64,000 nt of DNA, taken from Toxorhynchites rutilus septentrionalis (taxonomy: Eukaryota; Arthropoda; Insecta; Diptera; Culicidae). How positions within the stretch are numbered: position 1 is the stretch's first letter; the number at the start of each line of letters is the position of its first letter. This document shows, one piece after another, positions 31,788 through 42,400 of the stretch. Made by a program: the position numbers and the translations under genes. The stretch spans positions 57,386,097 to 57,450,096 of the forward strand of contig NC_073746.1 of assembly GCF_029784135.1 (NCBI RefSeq). The letters are read 5' to 3'. The notes beneath the pieces were generated by a model. The model searched no databases. It saw only the letters and a program-made list of their open reading frames with translations, and was not told the origin of the DNA.

Positions 31788-33832
31788 TCGACGTAGAACT
31801 ACGCAATTGCAATCCACTTGTTTACCACTTCGAATATTATTTTAGAATGCATCTTAAATTTTTGTAATAGATTATGTTCTTCGTGACAAATAAATTTGAT
31901 GAACGTCCTTTTAAGTTTGAAATGATGCCTAGGACTACCAAAATATGTGAACGGAAGAATTGTCAAATTATCATTGTATTTTACATTTCCCTCTGAAATT
32001 ATTGCACATCTCATGTTTATGTAGTTCTCGAAACGCGAAAGTTCATTCACAAGTTTACAAGCGAGTACAAAAGTACTCAACACCAAAAAATAGCCCCGAC
32101 TTGCATGTATTTGCAAAGCGGATTCCCCCAGGCACATTAATTTTGAAGTCCGTGTTAGGGAAACAGCGCGCAGTGGGAAAAAGTGGGTTATATGGGTTAT
32201 AGTGCAAGGTTGACGTGGGACCATAGCTTAGCAATCATTTGTTTGTATTGATTAAATTGTTGATTGAATGAAACATTTTCCGAATCCAATTGAATTCAAT
32301 ATATTTGCTTTGTGAATAAAAAGATTGTATAATGCCATGTAAGGTCAGTTCAAACATTGTGAAAGATTATGTTCTTCGTTACAAGTAAATCTAATGATAG
32401 TCCTTCTACTTTTGATATGATGACATCTTGATTTTGAAGACTGTGTTAGGCAAACACATTTCAGTCGGAACAAAAATGCCCCCGATTTGCATGTATTTGC
32501 AATGCCGATTTCCACAGACACCTTGGTTTAGAAGTATGTATCAGGTAAACACATTTCAGTCAGAACAAAAATATCCCCGACCTGCATGAATTTGCCAATT
32601 TCCTCACACACATTGGTTCTGAAGTCTGTGTTGGATCAAAAATGCCTCCGACTTCCATGTATTTGCAATGCCAATTTCCCCACGCTCCATGGATTAGAAG
32701 TCTGTGTTAGAGAAACACATTTCAGTCGGAACAAAAAAGCACCCGACTTACATGTATTTGCAATGCCGATTTCTTCAACGCTGCTTGGTTTTGAAGTCTG
32801 TGTTAGGGAACACATTTCGGTGGGAACAAAAGTCCTCATAGTTTCATGTATTTGCAATGCCGATTTCCCCAAGACTGCATGGTTTTGATGGCTGTGTTGG
32901 GGAAACCGTATATCGGGCCAATCAAAATGAGGCAGTTAGGGCGTATAGATAACGGTTAACATTTTACAGTTATTCAATTGTTTATCTAATGAAAAATAAC
33001 ATTTTATTAATTAGATAGAAGCGTAGAAACATCCCATATCAATTGAAGCAAACATCTTTCCGATCCAGTAAGAAATGTTCGAGTTATAAGCATTCGTAAT
33101 CTTTCATTTTTTCCTGCATGTTCTGTGTTTATGTTTTCATTTTACCCTCCATATACTCCGGTTAGACGTAGTTCTACGTCAAAAATACCCCCGACTTGCA
33201 TGTTTTAACAAAGCGGATTCCCCCAGGCACATTGATTTTGAAGTCCGTGTTAGGGAATCACAGCTCGGTGGGAACAAAAATACCCTCTACTTGCATGTAT
33301 ATTTGCAAAGCGGATTTCCACAGGTACATCGATTTTTAAGTCTGTGTTGGGGAAACCATAAATCGTTCCAATCAAAACTTGGCAGTTAGGGCGTTTAGAT
33401 AACGCTTGACATTTTATAGTTATTCAATTGTCCATCTCATGAAAAAAAAACATTTTAATAATTGTGATAGACGCGTAGAAATATTTCCTACCAATTGATG
33501 CAAACATCTTTCCGATCTGTTATTCGAGTGTTCGAAATGTTCGAGTTATAACCATTCGAAATACGGGTGGGGTTGGCACACAAATCGGCAGAACAAATGT
33601 ATGGGAAAAAGGAAGTTCTTCCAGCTATCATGAATTTAAATCGTTTAGAGATTAGCGAATTGTAATGTAGAGCATATCAAACAAATATTAGAGAATTTCC
33701 GATTCGATTGGTATGCAAATCATGAGAATTCGTTCACGGTGAAAACAGTTATCAACGTTAACTTTATTTCATAAAAACGTGACCTGTTTTCTGATTTGGC
33801 ACCGTTCCTGAAAGACGTAGTTCTACGTAAAA
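31788..33832. repeat. Repeat block bounded by GACGTAGTTCTACGTC palindromes, with a monomer array
   Basis: The block starts at GACGTAGAACTACG (31790), has an internal GACGTAGTTCTACGTC (33165-33180) and ends at GACGTAGTTCTACGT (33814-33828). Between them, diverged monomers of about 70-100 bp contain GCATGTATTTGCAATGCCGA, then TTTCCCC, then TGAAGTCTGTGTTAGGGAAA. They recur near 32102, 32489, 32583, 32655, 32748, 32842, 33197 and 33290. Segments at 32918-33180 and 33362-33560 are similar to each other, and inverted to 44808-45070. The apparent 100-codon frame at 32586-32888 only reads through monomers. Confidence 0.7.
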
Positions 33833-33854
33833 AATTAGACTGTATGCATATAAA

Positions 33855-33889
33855 TGATTCTAAAATATTATATAATCGAGTCCGACCTG
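33855..33889. mobile_element. Solitary TIR of the CAGGTCGG family
   Basis: ATATAATCGAGTCCGACCTG is the right-hand terminus of the MITE family seen at 948-1161 and 52782-55098. No partner terminus was found nearby. It is probably the end of a truncated copy that begins in the preceding AT-rich sequence. Confidence 0.6.
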
Positions 33890-34149
33890 TGCTAGAGGTG
33901 CATGAACATTCTAGGATTGCTATTAAAAGTTCAAGATGAAGTTTTTGGTTCATTGTATCCGCATGCATTTTTGCACTCCGGAATGTTTTTCAAACAAGCG
34001 TTACAAAAGCGGGTACGAACACAATGCTTTGTGTGTGGTTATTCAAGACGACATTAGACGGTATTATTTCAATAATAAGTTTTCAACGTGCATTCCAAAA
34101 TCAAAACTGCTCATGTTCTTGGGTATGAAAGTGATCCCGTGGCGCGAAG

Positions 34150-34825
34150 TTTGATCCGGCCAGAAGATTGTAGGACCCTCGCGTTGCTTTAACAGAGGAA
34201 GCAGCCGCTTCTGCAGACAATCCTTGAGGTCCTCCGTTTGTCACATGAGCAGATCGCTTGCTAAATCATGTATTTCTTTGCAAAATTTGAAAGTTTCTGA
34301 TTCCTTACTTCCTCCGGAATATCAAACATGTGCTGAGCAGTGAAAAACAGTAGTCCCGGAAGCTGCCAGAAATCCGGAAGTCCTTGACCTAATCATCATC
34401 CATGATGAGACATTGAGGCTTCGTCAGCATTTGCGTATACAATTTCCGGGCCCGTGGCTTTCCCATCGTATTTTGCCGTTCGTCACGAATTGGAGCCGTC
34501 CACACTTTGTACGTATGCAGTCTCTCCTGGCCCTTGACTCTCTGAACGAAAGACTTAGACAGGTCCAACTTTTTGGCCTCATCCCTGACCGAAGCATTGG
34601 GATTCCGCTTAAACGCTTTCATGACATGCCTGTGATCCTGATCACTAATAGAACTTCCATTCTGATCGCATTTCTCCTTCCGTTCGATGCTCAGTGTTTC
34701 GTAGTAACGTTTAATCACACGACTCACCGTTGACTGCACGATTCCGAGTTGTTTTCCGATGTCCCGATGAGAGAGTTAAGAATTTGCCAAGTGTTTGCAC
34801 AAAATCAATTCGCGGCGGATGACAA
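34150..34825 (-). pseudogene. DD37E Tc1-like transposase relic, N-terminal two thirds
   Basis: Minus-strand frames give a near-continuous DNA-binding domain: STVSRVIKRYYETLSIERK, NPNASVRDEAKKLDLSKSFV, KVWTAPIRDERQNTM, KPRARKLYTQMLTKPQCLIM, then DDD in the position of the first catalytic Asp (near 34390). After a stop and a deletion, further frames give AHVRYSG/HMFDIPEEVRNQKL, then CLQKRLLPLLKQREGPTIFW followed by PD, the second Asp block, near 34160-34220. The Glu block is absent. Upstream, HRDIGKQLGIVQ (near 34745-34780) extends the HTH after a stop. It is a dead copy. Confidence 0.7.
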
Positions 34826-34867
34826 TACAGTGTAAACAATACACTCCAAACTAAAATACCTAAATAA

Positions 34868-35180
34868 ATTGGATTCTGTTTTCGTGATTATTGATTGTAT
34901 TTGTTTTTTACATGGTTTCGGGATCAAGGGCGCAGTATTTTCTTATGTTTCTTTCTTGAAAGCTGAGGATTTTTTACATAACATATAAAAAAATCAGAGA
35001 TGTGTTCATTTTCATGTTTTTAGTTTAGCTCGATATTTCTATGCGACTCGGGTAGATCTTTACGAAAATAATTCCATAATAAGAAGACTAGCTCATTGAC
35101 CTCAATTTAATATGTCCATTCAATAGTTCAAAAGTTATAAATTTTTGAAAAACGTCATTTTTGTAAAAAAGGCATGTTCC
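34868..35180. repeat. Copy of the AT-rich dispersed repeat
   Basis: TTATTGATTGTATTTGTTTT, TTTCGGGATCAAGGGCGC and CTTGAAAGCTGAGGATTTTT repeat, in the same order, the words at 7575-7675. GACTAGCTCATTGACCTCAA at 35091 matches the word at 63541. There is no coding content. Confidence 0.6.
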
Positions 35181-35471
35181 TTAGGGTGATCACATTCTCT
35201 CCAGTTCCCCTACTTCGTTGCCATCTGACTGTTCATTCGTGTAGATGGTAAGCTATCTAAACCAGGCCTTTTTGAGAAAATTCTCCCCAAACCATCAAAC
35301 TGCCGCCTGCAAAGCTACGAGTTGAAAAATTGAATGACACGTTCCGTAAATCCTTCCAGTATGGAGAAATTCTATTCATTTTTTTATCTCATTTATTTAT
35401 TTTAGGCTCATTAGCATTTTAGCTGTAACAGAGTCGAATTTTAATCGTGTATATGTCACATGTTTATCATA

Positions 35472-36744
35472 TAGGGTTGGGGAAAAAGAAATGTCGTATT
35501 TCTGATCGAAATTTGATGCTTTATTTAACATACTTAAAATTATCCAATTTAAGTCAAATATGCGCCGTTTTGTTCGCAAACTTGTTGCCAATTAGAAGGC
35601 AACTTAATTATCCCCTCCTTATAAAACCCCCTCCTTATTTGCAAAAAACTCAGACAGCCAGTTTTCGCAAGCCTCTTTTGAGGCCAACTTAGTATCACCA
35701 AGAGCGTATTGCATGGACCGGTAGAGATGATAATCACTTGGAACCAGGTCCGGACTATACGGCGGGTGCAATAGAACATCCCATCCGAGCTCCCCTAGCT
35801 TCTGGCGGGTCATCAAAGATGTTTGAGGCCGAGAGTTGTCCTGGTGGAAAACAACACCATTCCTATTAATCATTTCTGGCCGCTTCTGGTCAATCGCCTG
35901 CTTCAAACGGTCAAGCTGCTCACAGTAGAGAACCGAGTTGAGGGTTTGGCCATAGTTGACCAGCTCATAGTGGATGATTCCCTTCCAATCCCATCAAACA
36001 CACAGCAAAACCTTCCTGGCCGTCAATCCGGGCTTGGCGATGGTTTGGGCCAGCTCACCGCGCTTCGACCACGACTTTTTTCGCATTAGGTTGTCGTACG
36101 TGATCCACATTTCATCACTAGTCACCATCTTCTTCAAAAATGGGTCGAGTTCGTTCCGTTTCAGCAGTGTATCGCAGGCGTTGATTCGGTCTAAATGATT
36201 TTTCGTGTCAACTCGTGAGGCACCCATACATTCAGCTTTTTTTTTTGGAATCCAATCTTCTGCAAATGGTTCTAAACGGTTTTATGGTCTATACCCAGTT
36301 CCTGGCCAATCGAGCGAGTGCTCACATGCCGGTCTACTTGGATGATTTCAACGATTTTATCGGTTTCCACGACGATTGGGCTACCAGTACAGGGTGTATC
36401 TTCGACAGCCACTACACCAGAACGAAATCGATCAAACCAACGCTGTGCTTTGCGAATCGTTACAGTATCGGGTCCATAAACTACACGATTTGTTCGGCCG
36501 CCTTCGTTGCAGTTTTACCTCGCAGGTAGTAAAAACGTAAAATATGGCGAATTTCTTGCTTGGTGGACTCCATCTTTGAGACGCTATAACTTGAGACTGA
36601 AAAGGACAATCACAACACTTATAGCACAGATTGTCGTCTTTAAATAGCCGTATAGTATGTCCCGATGCGATAAGTACAACACAAGATATGTTTAAGTGTT
36701 GTCATATATTGACAATATACGACATTTCTATTTCCCCAACCCAA
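35472..36744 (-). mobile_element. Mariner element, 1273 bp, inserted in the SINE
   Basis: The ends are inverted repeats (left TAGGGTTGGGGAAAAAGAAA, right complement TTGGGTTGGGGAAATAGAAA, both continuing TGTCGTAT), flanked by TA at 35470-35471 and 36745-36746. The SINE sequence on either side rejoins at that TA. The length is that of a complete mariner. The coding region is broken in several places. Confidence 0.88.
35549..36573 (-). pseudogene. Mariner transposase, broken
   Basis: It starts at the ATG at 36573 (MESTKQEIRHILRFYYLRGK). The HTH region is disturbed by a frameshift before VVYGPDTVTI and by a TAG in the second helix region; a T-run near 36240 causes another shift. Catalytic blocks are all present: TSDEMWITYDN, VFHQDNSRPQ, and HPPYSPDLVPSDYHLY with the normal third Asp (D,D34D). 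Single-base losses near 35996 and 35630 separate the catalytic and C-terminal parts (KLPSNWQQVCEQNGAYLT). At least four lesions make it inactive. Confidence 0.8.
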
Positions 36745-36821
36745 TATCTATAAATTAACACATTACATAGTTGCCATTTTTCGGCGTAAGAGTATTTCGC
36801 TTCTATACCATTGCATATGGT

Positions 36822-36976
36822 CAAGCAAACCATTTGTCATGACAATTGTCATGCGAAAATGCGAAAACAGAATAGAAACTGAGAGAGGTTGGCGTCGACA
36901 ACATGCCTCATACCGTATGTTTCTAATCTGTTTTCGCATTTACGCATGACAATTGTCATGACAAATGGTTTGCTTG
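36822..36976. mobile_element. 155-bp palindromic hAT-type MITE
   Basis: Long inverted arms begin CAAGCAAACCATTTGTCATG and run for about 50 bp each, around a short centre. The eight-base direct repeat CATATGGT flanks both ends (36814-36821 and 36977-36984). An 8-bp duplication with CA-starting TIRs is characteristic of hAT elements. It sits inside the SINE and is therefore younger than it. It has no coding capacity. Confidence 0.85.
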
Positions 36977-37429
36977 CATATGGTACATTTACACAGTAGC
37001 CATTTAGGCGTAAGAGTATCCCTTCAGTTCTTCCATTATCCAGTTAGACCGGAAAGCGGAGACAGTTGATATGATCATTGTTGAGTTATTAATAGAACAG
37101 CTGCCCGATGTGTCTTGCAGAGCAGAGCAGTTGTATGGATGAATAGTTCTTATTTCGACCGTGGATCGATCTCCATCGCTGATGATTGTTGCGTGGACGT
37201 AATTATTCTGTAACAACACAAAGATGGTCAATGAGGGCCCTGAGTTTTGAACTCACGATCGATCGTTTACTAAGCGAATGCGCAACCAATGTGGCTACGG
37301 AGACCTAAATTCTATTCATGTTGAATTTCTTTTTATAAGAGAAGTTCTCCTGAAATAGTGAAACCCATGGGATTACCTTCCACATTAGTGTTTGGACTCG
37401 CTGATTTGAAAATGGGATTTTTATGGTTT

Positions 37430-37735
37430 GGGGATAATTTGTGGCTGAATCTAAAGCGCGGCAAATAAAAAATCGGGGCTCAACGTGTTAATAAACCACA
37501 AAATTTGGAGGAACTTAAAGAAGAAATAACTAGGATTTTCAACAGCATCGAAGTCGTAATGTTAGAATTGTGCATGAAAATTTTTGTTTACCGTTTAAAA
37601 CGCTTTATCGAAAGAAGGGGTGATCACATCGAAAATGTCCTAAAATAAGCTTCATTTCCGTTAAAAAAAATCGGTTCACTTTTGTACAAGTTATTATAAT
37701 TTGTTGCGTTTGTGTTCAATTTGAAAGACCCTGTA
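37430..37735 (+). pseudogene. C-terminal relic of an IS630/Tc1-like transposase
   Basis: A forward frame at about 37489-37647 reads NKPQNLEELKEEITRIFNSI, then VVMLELCMKIFVYRLKRFIE, then RRGDHIENVLK and a stop. This is the pattern closing many insect IS630/Tc1-like transposases (..LEELK..I...I......V..NF..RL..C....G.H.E.V..K). TTTGAAAGACCCTGTA follows about 80 bases later and resembles the terminal repeat of that group. The catalytic region is missing. It may be the same family as the HTH relic at 1985-2300. Confidence 0.55.
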
Positions 37736-37779
37736 TATAAATTCTGGCCGGTGGCTATCGGCACCATTGGTTATAGAAA

Positions 37780-37965
37780 TTAGAGATGAAATGGTTTCCG
37801 GCCTATCTGGGCAATATTTGCTTCAGAGAACAGTCTTTCACTGTAAACACTACCGCAAGAAGTTGAAAGATAAACACTAGCAAACCTTGCCAATTGGGGG
37901 CACTGCTGTAGTAACTGATTTTTCATCGAAATGATTGGACGAAATCCGGAAACAATGTTTTTCAA
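37780..37965 (-). pseudogene. hAT transposase C-terminal dimerisation domain relic
   Basis: The reverse frame contains CPQLARFASVYLSTSCGSVY, then SERLFSEANIAQIGRKP, the hallmark hAT C-terminal pattern (P.LA..A..YL......SER.FS.A......R). Only about 60 residues remain. No TIR, 8-bp duplication or upstream catalytic part was found. The errantivirus begins about 105 bp to the right and may have cut it off. Confidence 0.7.
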
Positions 37966-38071
37966 GATGCGATTAGGTCACGAACCTTTGTGGAAAAATG
38001 TGCCTTTGCTTTTTGTTTGACCTTTTCCTAATACCCGAAAATGAACTACTGGAAAAAATCTTTAAATACTG

Positions 38072-38243
38072 CGTTAGGAAATCCAGCCGGTATACCACGC
38101 CACGCGGCACATCCATCGTCAGCGGTATGCGATATGCATACCCAGCAGAATGAAATAATAAAAAGGCCACTAGGGAATAAGTAGGTTAGGAATTTAATAA
38201 AACTCTTTTTTAAAAAGTATATAAACAGGAAGAGTTTCCTTAC
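38072..38243 (+). repeat. Left LTR (172 bp)
   Basis: It runs from CGTTAGGAAATCCAGCCGG to GTTTCCTTAC. Compared with the right LTR it lacks 41 bp between GGCCAC and TAGGG; otherwise I see no difference. It contains AATAAAA near 38157 and TATATAAA near 38217. The exact first base is uncertain by one or two positions. Confidence 0.88.
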
Positions 38244-38261
38244 TGGCGCAGCCGGTAGGAT
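38244..38261 (+). promoter_or_regulatory. Primer binding site for tRNA-Ser
   Basis: TGGCGCAGCCGGTAGGAT directly follows the LTR and is complementary over 18 bases to the 3' end (with CCA) of insect serine tRNA as I know it. tRNA-Ser priming is used by the 17.6/297 lineage of errantiviruses. Confidence 0.85.
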
Positions 38262-38486
38262 ACCCATCAGGAGGTTTTAGAAAAAAAAAGTGACAAAGTG
38301 ACAGTGAAAGCTTAGTAGTGATCACCAGCAGCAGCACCGAATAATCATTCTGGAGCATCGCTTGGACATCGCCCCTAGCAGAACGACAACTATTGCCCGC
38401 CTCCTCGGGGCCTACATATCAGCATATCGAATGCTGGAAATAATCGTGTAAGTACACACATTTAATTATACTTAACTACCGAAACA

Positions 38487-39428
38487 ATGCCAGACGAAAA
38501 GTGCAGTGAAATTGAGCAGCTCCGTAACACGGTTGAGGAGCTTAAAACAATGCTCGCCGGGGGGCAGAATGACGATCTTTATCGCCTGCCAGATCCCATC
38601 AAAAATTTGTCCGAGTTCACGGGCAACAAACGAGAATTAAACTCGTGGTTGGAAGAAGTTGACGAATTATACGATACCTTTAAAGTGAAGGGACGAAAGG
38701 GTGCTCCTGATACATTAAACATGTTCTATCTCAGAGCAATAAGAAACAAAATTAAAGGTGAGGCACGCACCATTCTATGTGCCAACGGGAATCCCAGTAC
38801 TTTACAGGGGATTAAGAAAATTTTGGTCGAAAACTTCGGTGACCAAAGAGATTTTACTACTAACCTTTCACTTTTATTCCATATCCAAAAAAATGGTGAC
38901 AAAAACAATTCGAGATTCTTTAACGAGGTTAAAGAAATCAATACTAAGTTGAAGGCTAATCTTCAAATGAACCCGCTTTCACCAAACGAAATTATCGAGA
39001 TGATAACAGTCTCAAAATATTTGGACAATATAGGGGAGCCACTTGCGTCCATTATTAGAAATTCTAAACCTTCTACACTCGATGAAGCACACTCAGCAGT
39101 TATGCTTAATGCTAACGCCGAGACACGCGCAAAGGGGACGGTAAAACCAAAAGCATTCGGAAATCAAGCACACCAAAGTAAATTAAATTTTAATAAACCC
39201 CCACCGCAACAGCAACAACAACAACAACAACAACATAAGAAACCATATCAGCAATACAGAGCGCGGGTTGAGCATAATAATAATGAATCAAATGGAGCGC
39301 AAAGCGCCATAGTGGACAATGACTCGGACGATGACAATGACGATGACGATGACGACGAATCAGATATCGCAGTGGAATCCAATGAACTAAATTTTCACGT
39401 GGTCAGATTGAAAAACTCTCGAACTTGA
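38487..39428 (+). CDS. gag: Errantivirus Gag
   Basis: A 313-aa structural protein that should assemble the particle around the element RNA. The N-terminal two thirds is a helical capsid-like region (LPDPIKNLSEFTGNKREL...). It lacks a CCHC knuckle. It has instead a Gln tract near residue 240, basic residues, and a strongly acidic tail (DNDSDDDNDDDDDDE) near 278-292. Lack of a zinc knuckle is usual for this errantivirus lineage. Pol overlaps the 3' end in the -1 frame (pol open from 39386), with a heptamer AAATTTT in slip register at 39389-39395. The frame is intact. Confidence 0.85.
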   Translation: MPDEKCSEIEQLRNTVEELKTMLAGGQNDDLYRLPDPIKNLSEFTGNKRELNSWLEEVDELYDTFKVKGRKGAPDTLNMFYLRAIRNKIKGEARTILCANGNPSTLQGIKKILVENFGDQRDFTTNLSLLFHIQKNGDKNNSRFFNEVKEINTKLKANLQMNPLSPNEIIEMITVSKYLDNIGEPLASIIRNSKPSTLDEAHSAVMLNANAETRAKGTVKPKAFGNQAHQSKLNFNKPPPQQQQQQQQQHKKPYQQYRARVEHNNNESNGAQSAIVDNDSDDDNDDDDDDESDIAVESNELNFHVVRLKNSRT

Positions 39429-42400
39429 ATTTTATACCATACATTCGTTTTACGACTTCGAAAGGTTATTTAAACTTTCTGGTCGACACAGGGGCCAATA
39501 AGTCGTATATAAATCCGGAACATGTCAAAACCGCTAGCAAGGTATCTAATCCTGCGGTTGTAACAAACAAAAATGGTAAATTTGTAATAGATAGCGTTGT
39601 ACATGCTAATTTGTTTGCAGAATCCTTCAGTGAAAAATTGCCATACCACGTGTTTAAATTTCATCCATTTTTCGATGGCCTTATAGGCTACGAAAATTTA
39701 GCGCGCATGAACGCAATCATTGATACAACACATCATTTTTTAAAAATTGGTAACAGAGAGTACTCTTTCACAAAGTACTATCCTTCAAACATAAATTTCC
39801 ACGAGTGTCGTGAAAAACTTGGTGAGATTTGTACTACATCGAATGGCACATTTTTAATTGAGCATGAAACAGATATCAACTCAAATGTCACTGTAAATCC
39901 TGGCTTATATGTAGCCGAGGATAACAGGGCAACAGTATTTCTGTCTGCAAATGGAAAGAAAAGAAATCACAACTTAAAACCATTCGATAATGATCCTTAC
40001 TTGTTGGAAGACAAATGCAGTACAGGTAAACTAAAATTTCCTGCCGATCATTTAAACAAAGAAGAAATCCGCCTACTGGTTAAAACCCTGAAGCCATTCA
40101 AAGACATATTTTTCAATGAAAGCGAAATGTTAACTTTCACTCATGAGGTAAAACATTCTATAAACACGACTAATGAATAACCCATCCATCAGCGTACATA
40201 CAAGTACCCATACCACCTTCGAGAAATTGTTTCTGAACAGATTCAGAAGATGTTAGACAACGGGATTATTCAAGAGTCCTCATCACAGTGGACATCTCCG
40301 ATTTGGGTCGTACCCAAAAAAGACGACAATTCAGGCAAAAAGAAATATAGGATTGTGGTTGACTATCGCAAGCTAAACGAAGTCACACCCGCTGACCGAT
40401 ACCCTATACCGGAAATCAGCGAGATCCTTGACAGATTAGGAAAAGCTCAATATTTTTCCGTGTTAGACTTAGCAAGCGGCTTCCATCAAATTGAAGTGGA
40501 ACCAGCTCACATTCCCAAGACTGCCTTTAATGTAGATCATGGCAAATACGAATTCATTCGCATGCCGTTCGGGTTGAAGAATGCGCCCGCTACTTTCCAA
40601 AGGTTGATGGACTCTGTATTGAGGAAACACCTGGGTATCAGATGTTTCGTCTATATGGACGACATCATTATCTTTTCCCCTTCCTTGGAGAATCATCTGC
40701 AAGATATCACTAAAGTTTTGCAAACTCTGAAAGAAGCCAATTTAAAGGTACAGTGCAATAAGTCGAAGTTTCTTCGCAAAGAGGTTGAATTTCTTGGGCA
40801 CCTCGTTACTGTTCAAGGAGTTAAACCAAACCCAAAGAAAGTAGAGGCGATCAAAAATTGGCCAATCCCAAGGACATTGAAGGAGTTGAGATCGTTTTTG
40901 GGAACCGTATCTTACTACCGCCGATTCATACCAAAATTTGCATCCATTGCAAAACCAATGACTTCGAAATTACGCGGAAAAGGTAAAACGTTTGATGTAA
41001 CTCATGATTTCGAAACAGCCTTTAAACAGTTAAAGGATATAATGACTAAGGATTTGCTATTACACTATCCAAACTTTGACGAAGCTTTTATTGTGACTAC
41101 GGATGCCTCTAACGTAGCAATTGGGGCAGTGTTATCGCAACTGGTTGATGGTACAGAGAGACCTATTGCATATCTCTCTCGAACTCTTTCAAAGGCTGAA
41201 GAGAATTACTCAGCCACTTCAAAGGAGCTTTTAGCGATATATTTTGCCGCGAAAACGTTTAGGCCGTATCTCTATGGTCGACGATTTACTATATACACGG
41301 ACCATGAACCATTAACAAAAGAGCTAAAATTGACAGACGCCACTGGCAGAGTGACCCGACAACGGCTTTATCTGGAACAGTTCGACTTTCGAATCATTTA
41401 CAAGAAAGGAAAGCAAAACGTAGTCGCGGATGGGCTTTCCAGGATTCCCCGCATGGAACTCAATCTTCAAACGTTGGAAAGCGAATGCTTTGAAAATCAC
41501 GAAGTATATGGTCCAGAAATTATCAACAAATACAAGAACCAGCTTATATTAAAAATTACTAAGGATAAGTCTAAGAGCCCACATATAATATATAATACTT
41601 TTCCAGGTCAAGTAAGACACATTTTTCATAGAAATGGATATTCAGATGGAGACCTAATAAGGATTTTGAAGGATTATCTGGATCCAACAACGAATAACGG
41701 TATCTTTGCGCCACTCGACATTTCTTTGTCGTGTCGAAGGATAATTAATAACACATTTAGCAAGACCTTAAAAATTAACTTCTCCAATCTCAAACTTCCA
41801 GATTTGATGTCATCAGCGGACCAACAGGAATTCATCAAACGATGTCATAATTTTAACCACAGAGGATGGAAACTCACATACAGTGAGCTACAGAAATCTG
41901 TATACTTCCCAGGGATGTTATCAAAGGTCAAGGTATTTGTACAAAACTGTGAATCTTGCAAATTTGCCAAATATGAACGAAAACCGTTCAAAATCCCGAT
42001 TGGTAGAAGAATTTATGAAAGACCGTTTGAAAATGTCTTCATAGACGTTTATGTCAAAGAGGGTGAAAAATTTTTAACCCTCGTTGACGCGTTCTCAAAG
42101 TTCGCGCAAATTTACAAGATTCAAAATGAAACTGCCGATGAGTTAATGGAGACTCTGACTGAATACTTTAAAAGTTTCGGCCTACCAAAAATGATCACTT
42201 GTGACCAAGCCACAAGTTTTAGAAATGCAAAATTTAACAAATTCTTACACAAACTTGGTATATCTCTTCATTTCGCGAGTTGCAGTAATGGCAACGGAAT
42301 TGTGGAACGTTTCCACAACACATTGCTCGAAATGTCTATGGCGAATAGAGACAAAATAGAAAATCTTTCACTTTATCAGGGCCTAGTCTTGGTAACGACC

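Larger units (their letters stand above)
35379..37307 (-). mobile_element. tRNA-derived SINE split by a mariner and a MITE
   Basis: On the minus strand the SINE head at 37307 (GGTCTCCGTAGCCACATTGG, then TTGCGCATTCGC) carries box A-like and box B-like (CGTGAGTTCAAAACTC) sequences. The tail ends at about 35379 in T-rich sequence (TTTATTTATTTTAGGCTCAT on the plus strand). AAATTCTATTCAT flanks both outer ends (35366-35378 and 37308-37320) as a target duplication. A mariner (35472-36744) and a 155-bp MITE (36822-36976) interrupt it. Removing them leaves a unit that matches the uninterrupted copy at 58147-58613. Confidence 0.8.

Noticed and set aside
32586..32888. 100-codon forward frame in the monomer array
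   Set aside because: The peptide repeats with the DNA monomers and has no start context or domain; not a gene.
32102..33360. CRISPR-like array
   Set aside because: Monomers are diverged along their whole length with no constant repeat/unique spacer alternation, and the genome is eukaryotic.
37250..37307. tRNA gene
   Set aside because: The tRNA-like head lacks a full cloverleaf and is part of a SINE that recurs at 51480-51539 and 58147.
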